Below are positions 1-7,472 of a stretch of 38,830 nucleotides of DNA, piece after piece. The stretch lies in the NCBI GenBank assembly GCA_013151775.1, contig JAADHO010000089.1, positions 1 to 38,830 of the forward strand, read 5' to 3'. The position numbers and the translations under genes were made by a program. Under the pieces are notes generated by a model, which searched no databases, was not told where the DNA came from, and saw only the letters and a program-made list of their open reading frames with translations. The DNA comes from Deltaproteobacteria bacterium. GTDB lineage: Bacteria; Myxococcota_A; Polyangia; Polyangiales; Houyiibacteriaceae. How positions within the stretch are numbered: the first letter of the stretch is position 1; each line of letters begins with the position of its first letter.

Positions 1-2706
1 TTCTTCCCGGTGCTACGCTGTGCGAACGAGACCCTCGGCTGCGAGCCCGGCGACGAGGACGCTCAAGCGCAGTACCTCACGGGTGAGAACATCCGCGGCT
101 ACTTCTCTCGACTCGGCAACACCGAGCATGCCACCGCCATTGCGCCCTCCGGTCGCGACGGCTTCACCACGGACGATCCTTCGCGTCCGTTCATCCCAGT
201 CGACCTCGGCGGTGCATTCCGGGATCGCATGATGCAGGCGCTGCCTCGCATCGAGGCTCTTCGCGGTCGTGACGGACGACTCAACACCATGTCGGATCGC
301 ATGCAGCGTCTCGCAGGCACCCACTTCGAGACCGATCTGCTCGACGCCATGGGCACCCAGGGCCGCGAGATGCTCCAGGCGGCATACCGTCCTCAGGACG
401 GTCTCACGACCGCCCCGGCGGGCGTCGACCTGAACAGCAACACAGTGCTCAACCAGGTCTCACCTTTCCGGAACAGCGGTCTGCTCAACGTCGCCCGGCG
501 CGATCGCGAGCGTGAAGACACCTTGGCCCGCCTGAACATGTACCCGACAGCCGACTCCCAGGCCCTCTACCGGTCGCGCTATTGGGAGTATTGGGCCGAG
601 GCCTTCCGCGGCGTCCCGCTGCCCGAGGCGTCGATCCGGACGCAGCAGCTCTACCTGCGCATGGTGATGGACCACGAGATGGGCCACAGCGTCGGTCTCC
701 GGCACAACTTCGCCGGGTCCTACGACCGCGACAACTACGGCGACGGCTACTTCAACGCCGTGATCGGTGACCCGGCCGATCCGAGCGACGACCTCGCCTT
801 GCCCGACGTGACGTCCTTCGATGACCCCGCGAACGGCGGAAACGGTGACAGTACGGTCGGTGCTCAAGAGCGTGGTCGCTACCGCGCCGAGCTTCGGCGT
901 GTGCGCAACGCTCGCGCCGCTCTCGGCACCTCGAACTACATGACCGGGTCCACGATGGACTACAACGGAGACACCTCCGACGCCCACGGTCTCGGTCGCT
1001 ACGACCGCGCCGCTGTCCTCTGGAGCTATTTCGACCTCAAGGAGGCCTACACCGGAGATCCCCGCTACAGCGCCAGCGGTACCCTCTCCAACTTGGAGCA
1101 GCCAAACCTCGTGGGACGCACCCTGCTGCACGACTACCGCGGCGGTGACAGTTGCACGCAAGACGCTCAATGCCCCTACGCACAGGGTTCCGAGTCGCTG
1201 TCCGCAGGCCAAGGCGTGTTCCAGCGCTGCGTACGCAACCCGCGCAATGTACGCCTGCCCGTGCCCTGTGACGGCGCGCAAAACTGCATCTGCTCGACCT
1301 TCGACGAGGACTTCAAGGACTACTTGGTCACTGGCGTCGGGCCTTACAACAACGATGTGGATGGAGACGGAAACGTCGACAACTATCCCGTCAGCTATCT
1401 GTTCTGCGGAGACGAGCGCACCAACGACATCTCGTGGTGCAACCGCTTCGACGCGGGTGAGTCCTTCCAGGAGCAGATCGACCACTATCGCCGCCGCTGG
1501 GAAGAGGGCTATCCGTCGGCCTACTACCGTCGCTTCCGGCGCGGTGGTGCACGGGGTGGTTCGTCCATCGGTTCGATCATCGACGCCGCCAAGATCTACC
1601 AGCACCTCTACTTCCGTTATTTCTACGAGCCAGGCTTCACAGCTCAGGCAGGGCCCCTAGGCTTCAACGACCAATACATGGCCTCTATCGACGCCATGAA
1701 CTGGTTCACCGAGCTCGTGAACCTGCCCGACGAGGGCTCGTACCGGCTCGATGCTCGAAGCAACACCTACGTCCACATGGGCGAAGACATGAACATGGCT
1801 GGCGCGGACTTCAGCCTCGCGCCTGGTCAGGGCTTCGGCATGTGGACGAAGTATCAGGACGGATACTTCGGATTCTATCGGCCCGAGCGCGCGGGTGTCT
1901 TCTTCGACAAGTTCTTCGCGATCTATGCCCTCGCTATTCGCGACTGGAACCTGTCGTTCAGTCTGGACGAGCGCTTCTTCATCAACTTCTACGATCTCTT
2001 CCCCGTAGAGATGACGGAGTTCTTCGGCGGGCTCGCGCTCGACAACCCGAGCTGGTTTGCGCCTCGTGTCGTGATGGACGGGAGCACCCCGCACATCATC
2101 AACACGACGTGGAACCGCGGTACGTGCATCGTCGGCGGCAAGCGTCTCCCCTGCCTCGACTCCCAGCCTGTGGAGTACCCACAGCCGGCTCTGCGCGGCA
2201 CGAGCAACACGGTGCTGCGCTCCTGGGCGACCATTCTGGCGTTGGCCCAGTTCCCCGTCTACTACGACACCTCCTTCGAGCAGCGCCTGATCATCTATCG
2301 CCTCGACAGCGGTGCAGGCTTCAGCATTCCTGCAACCCAGGCTGACGGGACCCAGACCTGCGCTTACGGCGACCTTCGGGTCAACCCGACGGATCTCCTC
2401 GTCAGCGACGGAAATCCTGGCTGCACCACCGAGGAAGATGCAGACTACGTGGTCTACCAGTCGCCTCGCTTCCACACTCCCTATGTGGCGAACAAGGTCC
2501 GCTCGCGTACGGACTACAACCTCGAGGTGGAGCAGCTTGGATTCCAGCTGCTTGCCCAGCTCTACAACATGCGTGAGGAGATCGCCGGCATGGCTCCAGG
2601 TCAGGAGCGTGACGATCTCGACCTACGCCATCAGCAGCATGAGTCCTTCCTCGAGTACCTGATCGATCTTCAGGCGCAGTACGGTATCTCGAACACCTTC
2701 TTCTGA
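1..2706 (+). CDS. Secreted zinc metalloprotease, metzincin type (5' end outside window)
   Basis: The reading frame is open from base 1, so the true start lies upstream; about 900 residues are visible. At 673-705 it encodes HEMGHSVGLRH, an HExxHxxGxxH zinc site in which three His bind zinc and the Glu is catalytic. About 85 residues later, STMDY in the stretch GSTMDYNGD fits the Met-turn of metzincins. The rest is rich in Tyr, Asp and Arg, with scattered Cys (around 1150-1310 and 2120-2430) that suggest an exported, disulphide-bonded protein. The long extension after the catalytic core recalls the large bacterial zinc-dependent metalloproteases with a DUF4953/DUF5117-like architecture; that family name is inference. 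It is alone on its strand and ends just before a hairpin. Substrate unknown. The peptidase call is firm; the subfamily is not. Confidence 0.85.
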   Translation, partial: FFPVLRCANETLGCEPGDEDAQAQYLTGENIRGYFSRLGNTEHATAIAPSGRDGFTTDDPSRPFIPVDLGGAFRDRMMQALPRIEALRGRDGRLNTMSDRMQRLAGTHFETDLLDAMGTQGREMLQAAYRPQDGLTTAPAGVDLNSNTVLNQVSPFRNSGLLNVARRDREREDTLARLNMYPTADSQALYRSRYWEYWAEAFRGVPLPEASIRTQQLYLRMVMDHEMGHSVGLRHNFAGSYDRDNYGDGYFNAVIGDPADPSDDLALPDVTSFDDPANGGNGDSTVGAQERGRYRAELRRVRNARAALGTSNYMTGSTMDYNGDTSDAHGLGRYDRAAVLWSYFDLKEAYTGDPRYSASGTLSNLEQPNLVGRTLLHDYRGGDSCTQDAQCPYAQGSESLSAGQGVFQRCVRNPRNVRLPVPCDGAQNCICSTFDEDFKDYLVTGVGPYNNDVDGDGNVDNYPVSYLFCGDERTNDISWCNRFDAGESFQEQIDHYRRRWEEGYPSAYYRRFRRGGARGGSSIGSIIDAAKIYQHLYFRYFYEPGFTAQAGPLGFNDQYMASIDAMNWFTELVNLPDEGSYRLDARSNTYVHMGEDMNMAGADFSLAPGQGFGMWTKYQDGYFGFYRPERAGVFFDKFFAIYALAIRDWNLSFSLDERFFINFYDLFPVEMTEFFGGLALDNPSWFAPRVVMDGSTPHIINTTWNRGTCIVGGKRLPCLDSQPVEYPQPALRGTSNTVLRSWATILALAQFPVYYDTSFEQRLIIYRLDSGAGFSIPATQADGTQTCAYGDLRVNPTDLLVSDGNPGCTTEEDADYVVYQSPRFHTPYVANKVRSRTDYNLEVEQLGFQLLAQLYNMREEIAGMAPGQERDDLDLRHQQHESFLEYLIDLQAQYGISNTFF

Positions 2707-2720
2707 GACACCACTGAAAC

Positions 2721-2762
2721 GAACGGCAGCCCAGGCTCTTGGAGTCTGGGCTGTTGTCGTTG
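2721..2762 (+). terminator. Hairpin after the metalloprotease gene
   Basis: CAGCCCAG at 2727-2734 pairs with CTGGGCTG at 2746-2753 around an 11-nt loop. The flanks AACGA and TCGTT extend the pairing imperfectly. The bases after the stem are T- and G-rich rather than a clean T run. It lies 15-20 bases after the stop codon and before a convergent gene, so it may act for both strands. Confidence 0.6.
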
Positions 2763-2802
2763 TGGGGGTGCTGGTATCTGAGCCTATGTCTGCGCAGTGA
2801 CG

Positions 2803-5115
2803 CTACTCGGCGATGGCGAACTCGGGGCAGACGGTGAAGCTCGCGAGGCAGGGGAAGCGTAGCCCACGCAGGGCGTCGCGGACGCAGGCCACCACGTCGG
2901 GCGCCGCCCCTCCGCGGCTGCGCACGTCGCGGACCCGCCCGCGGTCGTCGAGCACGATCTCAACTGAGGCGCTGCCATAGCCGAGGCAGCTCTCCGCCGC
3001 CGTCGACATGCGACTCATGTCCGCTTGCGCGTTACCCTCTACTCGCTCGGAGCCGGCGGCGCAGACCAAGTTGGCGTCGCTGATCGCTTGTTTCACGTCG
3101 GCGGCGATGCGCTCCCCGCGCGCCACTGAGTCCGAGTCGCTGTAGCAGATGTTCCAAGACGCGCTCCCGCCATACGTGCCCGGGGAGTAGGATACGCTGG
3201 GCTCCGCACCCGGCGAGGCGATGGAGACCTGGCCGCTGAAGCAGGCGTCGGCATGGGCGGCCACGACAGCCGCCTCGCCCATCTCCTCTCGCTGGCGTGC
3301 GTCCGTGCACACGACGGAGGCGTCACGCCGGCTCGCGTCACGTCGGCTCGCGTCCACAGCGCCATCACGCGTGGAGTCGAGACCATGGCTCTGATAGCAA
3401 CCGCTAGCGCTCATCATCACGAATGAGATGGCAGAGGCCGCTGCGCCCCGCACCGGTGCGAAGCGCTGGAGCTTGGTGTTCTTAGAGCGGAGCAACCTGG
3501 ACTCCACCACGCTCACGTCCTCTCCGAGGGCGTCTGCACGTTGGCGCAGTTCATGGGCGAGCTCGCGCGCCTCGGCGAAGCCACCGCCCGATAGGGCGAG
3601 CTCGAGCCCACGTCGGTAGCCATCGGCGTAGAGTCGGTTTACGGCGCGCCTCACGCGCTCGAGTCGACGCTCACTCCCTTGGTCCACCCGCTCCGGGTGC
3701 AGCCTTCGCGCCAAGCCCAAGGCGAGGTGGGTGTCGTGCGTGCGGTAGGCGAGGCTGTAGCTGTAGAAGGCCTCGCCGCGCAGCCGCGTGAAGATCTCTG
3801 CGAAGCGCTCCATGCGCGCGTCCTCGTAGCTGTAGCCATAGCGGAATGCGTTTCCCACGAGCCGGCCCGCGGCGGCCATCTCGTCGTGCAAGCGCGTGCC
3901 GTGGTAGACCATCATGCGCGTCGCCTCGAAGACTCCTGCCGGCAAGCGTTCGAGCAGCTCCACCCCGGCACGAATGGTCTCGGGCGTCGAATAGGGGTGC
4001 ACGAGCATCAGGTTCGAGACGGTGGCTACGCCTAGCTCGCCGAGTGTGCGCACGATCTCGAGCTCGGCCTCTCCCGGTGGACGTCGCGCGAAGCGATGGG
4101 CCTCCTCCGTGGTCGCGAGTTCGAGGCCGACGAAGCAGCGCACGAGGCCTGCGTCCCGGAAGGCCTCACACACCGCCGGCGTCAGGCGATCGGCGCGCAG
4201 CATGGCGCCGATGCCGAAGGCACCGAGCCCGCGATCGGTCAGGGCGGCGCTGAATTCCCCAAGCCAGTCGATGGCCGCCTGCTCCTCGTAGGGCAGCAGG
4301 TGTTCGTCGACGAAGTAGAAGTAGCGGACGTCGCGCTCGTGCCAGAGCGTCGCCATCTCGTCCGCGAGGGAATCCATCGCGCGCCGGCGCACGCCTCCTA
4401 CGCCCACATTCCGCAGCACGCCGAGGGAGTGCTGACCGCGCTTGCCCTCCTCGAGCTCGGCGTTCTGAAGTGCCGCCGGGCTGCAGTAGAAGCAGCGCCC
4501 TTTACAGCCCCGCGAAGCCATGATGTGACACGCCCGATGGCCAAGCAACTCGGGGAGCTCGTCGCGTCTCGGCACCAGACGCATGGGCGCCGTGTCCAGG
4601 ACGGACGCGGGCCTGCCGTCTCCGGCTCGAGTCGTCACGCCAGGCACGTCGGCCACGTCGAGCTGCGACGCGAGGCGTTGCGCCAGCTGCACGATGGGCA
4701 CCTCACCCGCGTGGCGCACGACGCTGTCGAGCCAGCCGTAGCGCTCGAGCAGCCAGCCTCGCGCCAACGTCGCGAACTGACCTCCGGCGGTGATATGCCC
4801 CTCGAAGCCCCGCTTGCGCAGCAGCTCCCCGAGGGCGAGGGGCCACAAGGCGGAGCCTCCGTCTGCCAAGGAGAGGCCGAGCACACTCGGCGGGTTCTCG
4901 GTCAAGGCCGCGGCCGCGCGCTCGAGCTCAGCCACGTCGTTGATGTAGTGCGTGACGCTCGCGATGCCCACCTCGTCGAGGGCTGCGCGCAGGTAGGCGA
5001 GGCCGAGGTTTTCGTTGTACGCGAGCCGCCGACCGACCAGCGCAACGGAAAAATCGTGGAGCATCATGTCCCCCATGTCAGCGTGAGCAGAAGAGCGCCG
5101 GTTGACGTCGCTCAA
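2803..5115 (-). CDS. B12-binding radical SAM protein, reading frame fused to a lipoprotein-like C-terminal domain
   Basis: 770 codons. Residues about 20-165 look like a cobalamin-binding Rossmann domain without the DxHxxG motif, as is common in B12-dependent radical SAM enzymes. Cys204, Cys208 and Cys211 form the CxxxCxxC [4Fe-4S] motif, followed by a radical SAM barrel to about residue 450 and a helical tail to about 535. The same frame then encodes a lipoprotein-like signal ending in SASGC (Cys573, bases 3399-3397), a DASRR repeat linker, and a Cys-containing domain whose end (SVEIVLDDRGRVRDVRSRGG and on to RFPC) resembles AgmX/PglI-type TonB-like C termini. A cytoplasmic enzyme joined to a lipid-anchored domain makes little sense as one polypeptide. 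A strong internal ribosome site (3518-3525) suggests a separate product from GTG 3510. The enzyme start could also be ATG 5076. Substrate unknown; methyl transfer or RiPP maturation is possible. Confidence 0.75.
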   Translation of the reverse strand: MSDVNRRSSAHADMGDMMLHDFSVALVGRRLAYNENLGLAYLRAALDEVGIASVTHYINDVAELERAAAALTENPPSVLGLSLADGGSALWPLALGELLRKRGFEGHITAGGQFATLARGWLLERYGWLDSVVRHAGEVPIVQLAQRLASQLDVADVPGVTTRAGDGRPASVLDTAPMRLVPRRDELPELLGHRACHIMASRGCKGRCFYCSPAALQNAELEEGKRGQHSLGVLRNVGVGGVRRRAMDSLADEMATLWHERDVRYFYFVDEHLLPYEEQAAIDWLGEFSAALTDRGLGAFGIGAMLRADRLTPAVCEAFRDAGLVRCFVGLELATTEEAHRFARRPPGEAELEIVRTLGELGVATVSNLMLVHPYSTPETIRAGVELLERLPAGVFEATRMMVYHGTRLHDEMAAAGRLVGNAFRYGYSYEDARMERFAEIFTRLRGEAFYSYSLAYRTHDTHLALGLARRLHPERVDQGSERRLERVRRAVNRLYADGYRRGLELALSGGGFAEARELAHELRQRADALGEDVSVVESRLLRSKNTKLQRFAPVRGAAASAISFVMMSASGCYQSHGLDSTRDGAVDASRRDASRRDASVVCTDARQREEMGEAAVVAAHADACFSGQVSIASPGAEPSVSYSPGTYGGSASWNICYSDSDSVARGERIAADVKQAISDANLVCAAGSERVEGNAQADMSRMSTAAESCLGYGSASVEIVLDDRGRVRDVRSRGGAAPDVVACVRDALRGLRFPCLASFTVCPEFAIAE
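3320..3349 (-). repeat. Two 15-bp tandem units behind a lipobox (DASRR)
   Basis: Units at 3320-3334 and 3335-3349 differ by one base and encode DASRRDASRR, followed by a partial third unit. They lie about 15 residues after the predicted lipidated Cys573 of the overlapping reading frame. Confidence 0.7.
3518..3525 (-). promoter_or_regulatory. Internal ribosome binding site for a lipoprotein start at GTG 3510
   Basis: Read on the minus strand this is GGAGAGGA, 7 bases before GTG at 3510-3508. Starting there gives a basic n-region, the hydrophobic stretch GAAASAISFVMMSA and the lipobox ASGC, a normal lipoprotein signal of about 37 residues. The lipoprotein product would run 3510-2803 (235 codons). 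The TGA at 3515-3513 in another frame would end the radical SAM frame here if one upstream base were miscalled. Confidence 0.5.
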
Positions 5116-5197
5116 TCGCCCCGTGGGGTCTTCAGAGGGTCATGGTTGACGTGGCAGGGCGTGAACGGCAGATTCACACCCCTTGGATGGGCGCAGC

Positions 5198-6169
5198 ATG
5201 TTGCAAGCCGGATTCAGGCGTTGGGCGCGGCGCGGTGTGCGCGTGCCCGGGGACGTCCTGCTCGCGTCTACTCGAGGGCGTGTCCTGCGGGAGCTGCAGG
5301 AGCGTCATCGAGCCGAGGCGACGCGCATCGGCGCGCGACTGAGGGCGGGCGAGCCCGCAGCTCGAGAGGAGCTGGCTTCACTCGCCACGCGGGCGCTCAT
5401 GGAGCTGCGGCGAGGCGTGGCGAGCGCGAACCTGCTCTCGCGTCTCTTCTCCACGGTGGACCGGCGATGGCTCGCACCTGGGGCCATCGAATTGATGGAT
5501 ATGCCCGAGCTCGACGAGACGCGGCGGACGCGCATCATCGAGGCGCTCGATCGTTGGAATGTGCTCAGCGGCAGCTACGACCTCTTCCTCGATGAGCTGC
5601 GCCCGCTGCTGCGCCCGGACGGTCCGACGCGTATCCTCGACCTGGCCTCGGGTCACGCGGGCTTCGCACTGCACTTGTCGCGAGTCGCGCGCAGCGAAGG
5701 CCTCGATCTGCGGGTCACGGCTACGGATCGCTCCGCCACATACCTCGAGGTTGGCCGCGCCCGCGCAGCCGCCGAGGGGCTCTGCCTCGAGCTGCGCGTG
5801 CAGGACGCCCTCGACCTCAGCAACCTCGAGCCCGGCGAATTCGACATCATCACCTGCACGCAGGCCCTTCATCACTTTCCCGCTGGACTCGTGGCCGTGA
5901 TGTTCGAGACGGCGGTGCGCGCGGCCGGACGTGGCGTGGTCTTCATTGACGGTTCACGCAGCGCCATGCACGCCGCCACCATGACGGCAGTGGGTCACCT
6001 CTGGTTCCGGCAGCCAGACTTCACACATGACAGCGTCGTCTCTCTGCGGCGCTTCTTCTATCCGGAAGAGCTAGAACTCTTGGCCCACCTCGGCGACTGG
6101 GGCGACGGCGTGGAAGCGCGTTGGATGCCTCCGAATCACTGCCTCCTGCGCCTCGACCGTAGCCGCTGA
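5198..6169 (+). CDS. SAM-dependent class I methyltransferase
   Basis: About 323 residues. Residues about 147-157 (ILDLASGHAGFA) match methyltransferase motif I for S-adenosylmethionine. ATDRS is the acidic residue region after strand 2, and DIITCTQALHHFP is the motif IV/post-IV region of small-molecule or lipid methyltransferases. The N-terminal 110 residues are basic and helical and unassigned. The frame also opens at TTG 5183; I prefer ATG 5198, though neither has a good ribosome site. It is divergent from the B12 radical SAM gene across fewer than 100 bases, so the two may share control and possibly a pathway. The substrate cannot be read from the sequence. Confidence 0.8.
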   Translation: MLQAGFRRWARRGVRVPGDVLLASTRGRVLRELQERHRAEATRIGARLRAGEPAAREELASLATRALMELRRGVASANLLSRLFSTVDRRWLAPGAIELMDMPELDETRRTRIIEALDRWNVLSGSYDLFLDELRPLLRPDGPTRILDLASGHAGFALHLSRVARSEGLDLRVTATDRSATYLEVGRARAAAEGLCLELRVQDALDLSNLEPGEFDIITCTQALHHFPAGLVAVMFETAVRAAGRGVVFIDGSRSAMHAATMTAVGHLWFRQPDFTHDSVVSLRRFFYPEELELLAHLGDWGDGVEARWMPPNHCLLRLDRSR

Positions 6170-6209
6170 CTCGAGCGCCAGAGGTCGGCATGCGCTGTGC
6201 GCCAGGGTC

Positions 6210-6578
6210 TCAGGGGGCTACGCAGGCGGCGAAGCTCGTGCAATCGGTCGCGGCCAACACGCAGCTCACGGTGGCGGCGTCGGTGCCCGTGTTGCAGTCG
6301 GTCAGGCAGGCCGTCATGTCGGGCGCGCCCGTGGGGCAGATGGAGATCGCGTGCGCACACAGGGCGTCGCAGTCGGCGGTGGAGCCGCTGTCCGTGGCCG
6401 TGCTGCTGTCCGTGGCCGTGCTGCTATCCGTGGCCGTGCTGCTGTCCGTGGCCGTGCTGCTATCCGTGGCCATGCTGCTATCCGTGGCCGTGCTGCCGTC
6501 CATCGGGGTGGAGGAGTCGTCGCCGCAACCGCTGAAGCAGAGGGCGAAGACCAAGGGGAGGCTGGCTAGATATTTCAT
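6210..6578 (-). CDS. Small lipoprotein with TATDSS tandem repeats
   Basis: 122 residues from ATG 6578. The frame is open further upstream, but only this Met gives a signal peptide: MKYLASLPLVFALCFSGCG, with lipobox FSGC and lipidation at Cys18. After GDDSSTPMDGS comes a spacer of about six TATDSS hexapeptides (one reads MATDSS), then a C-terminal domain of about 60 residues with seven Cys (STADCDALCAHAISICPTG and on), likely disulphide-bonded. The pattern of anchor, extensible spacer and small Cys-rich head fits a cell-surface lipoprotein. Function unknown. It converges on the methyltransferase gene with a 40-base gap. Confidence 0.8.
   Translation of the reverse strand: MKYLASLPLVFALCFSGCGDDSSTPMDGSTATDSSMATDSSTATDSSTATDSSTATDSSTATDSGSTADCDALCAHAISICPTGAPDMTACLTDCNTGTDAATVSCVLAATDCTSFAACVAP
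6391..6498 (-). repeat. Six 18-bp tandem repeats (coding VNTR)
   Basis: On the plus strand the unit is TCCGTGGCCGTGCTGCTG or a one- to two-base variant, starting at 6391, 6409, 6427, 6445, 6463 and 6481. The last base alternates G, A, G, A in the first four copies, which hints at duplication of 36-bp pairs. The unit is a multiple of three, so copy-number changes would lengthen or shorten the lipoprotein spacer without breaking the frame. Confidence 0.9.
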
Positions 6579-6962
6579 GGATGAACTCGTGATGTTGAAG
6601 GTAGACGCTGCTCGCCTCGCCGGCGGCTGAAGCAAATGACTCCGGCTGAGCGGGAGCGATCCGGCAGTATCGTGAAGAATCCATCGCGCGCAAGCGGACG
6701 AGTCGAAGCTGAAGCGCAGCCCCGCGACGGACGCTTCAAGAAGACCGATCGACGTGCTCGCCTTGTTCGGGCGGTCCGGAAGTGTGATACTGCCGCGGTG
6801 AGTTGGCGGAAGTGTGCGCGGGATGAGCACGCCATAGAGGTCCGATGCGGCGGGACTTCGCAGAGGCAAATAGGTGTGCATCGTGGAGCACATCGTCATG
6901 CTCGCGCGGATTCACGACTCTGGCGAATTGCACTCTAGGAGAGATGACATGAAGAGGACGAA
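6579..6962. other. 384-bp non-coding region between divergent lipoprotein genes
   Basis: No convincing gene; the open frames here have shadow-type composition. It contains the inverted pair CGGCAGTATC (6662-6671) and GATACTGCCG (6786-6795), and the direct repeat CGGAAGTGTG at 6777-6786 and 6807-6816, exactly 30 bp apart. It presumably holds promoters for both flanking lipoprotein genes; I see no clear -35/-10 pair. Confidence 0.5.
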
Positions 6963-7472
6963 ATGAAGCGATGGTCAGCCCTCTGGGCGCCGACGTTGTT
7001 CCTGCTTGCGGCCTTCGGCTGCGTTGGCGGCGGCGGCACTCCCTTTACGCCACCCGACCGCGTCCCCGTGACGATACCGCCGGAGCCCGATCTCTCTCAG
7101 CTGCCCCTCAACGCCGAGGGTAACCCTGTCGTTGTTCAGACGGATCAGGTGGAGATCGCTATCGACACGAGCCAGCGAGGTCCCACCAACGCCCTCGCCG
7201 CGTGCATGGCGGTCATCGAGCAATGCTGGGTGGACCAGAGGCGCTCGTCCGTGAATCGCATCGAGGTCATGGATCTGTGCGAGCGCTCGGCTCCGACCTG
7301 CGCCACGGACGAACCGTGGAACGAGACGGCTTGCTGTCCGGCTGCGTGCTGGCAGCGCTACGAGGCCGCGCGCTTCGCGGACCAGGATCCCACGGCGATC
7401 GAGGATGAAATCTACTTTGGCAGTGACCCCTGCATTCCAGGACTCGGCGCGGCCGTCGGAGGTACCCCATGA
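6963..7472 (+). CDS. Cys-rich lipoprotein, first gene of a coupled pair
   Basis: 169 residues. ATG 6963 follows GAAGAGGA at a good distance. The signal MKRWSALWAPTLFLLAAFGC has lipobox AFGC (lipidation at Cys20), then Gly residues and a Pro-rich linker to about residue 45. The mature domain has nine Cys within residues about 80-160 (motifs ACMAVIEQCW and ACCPAACW), likely disulphides. I do not recognise the family. The stop overlaps the next start in ATGA (7469-7472), so the two genes are probably translationally coupled and their products may act together at the cell surface. Confidence 0.75.
   Translation: MKRWSALWAPTLFLLAAFGCVGGGGTPFTPPDRVPVTIPPEPDLSQLPLNAEGNPVVVQTDQVEIAIDTSQRGPTNALAACMAVIEQCWVDQRRSSVNRIEVMDLCERSAPTCATDEPWNETACCPAACWQRYEAARFADQDPTAIEDEIYFGSDPCIPGLGAAVGGTP

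Noticed and set aside
460-1605. Long open frame (381 codons) antisense to the metalloprotease
   Set aside because: Valine- and glycine-rich shadow of a high-GC gene; the sense frame carries the zinc motif.
6391-6498. Periodic repeats considered as a CRISPR-like array
   Set aside because: Units are contiguous 18-mers without spacers and encode TATDSS in a lipoprotein.
6636-6938. 100-codon open frame in the 6.6-6.9 kb gap
   Set aside because: Arg/Ala-rich random composition and no ribosome site.
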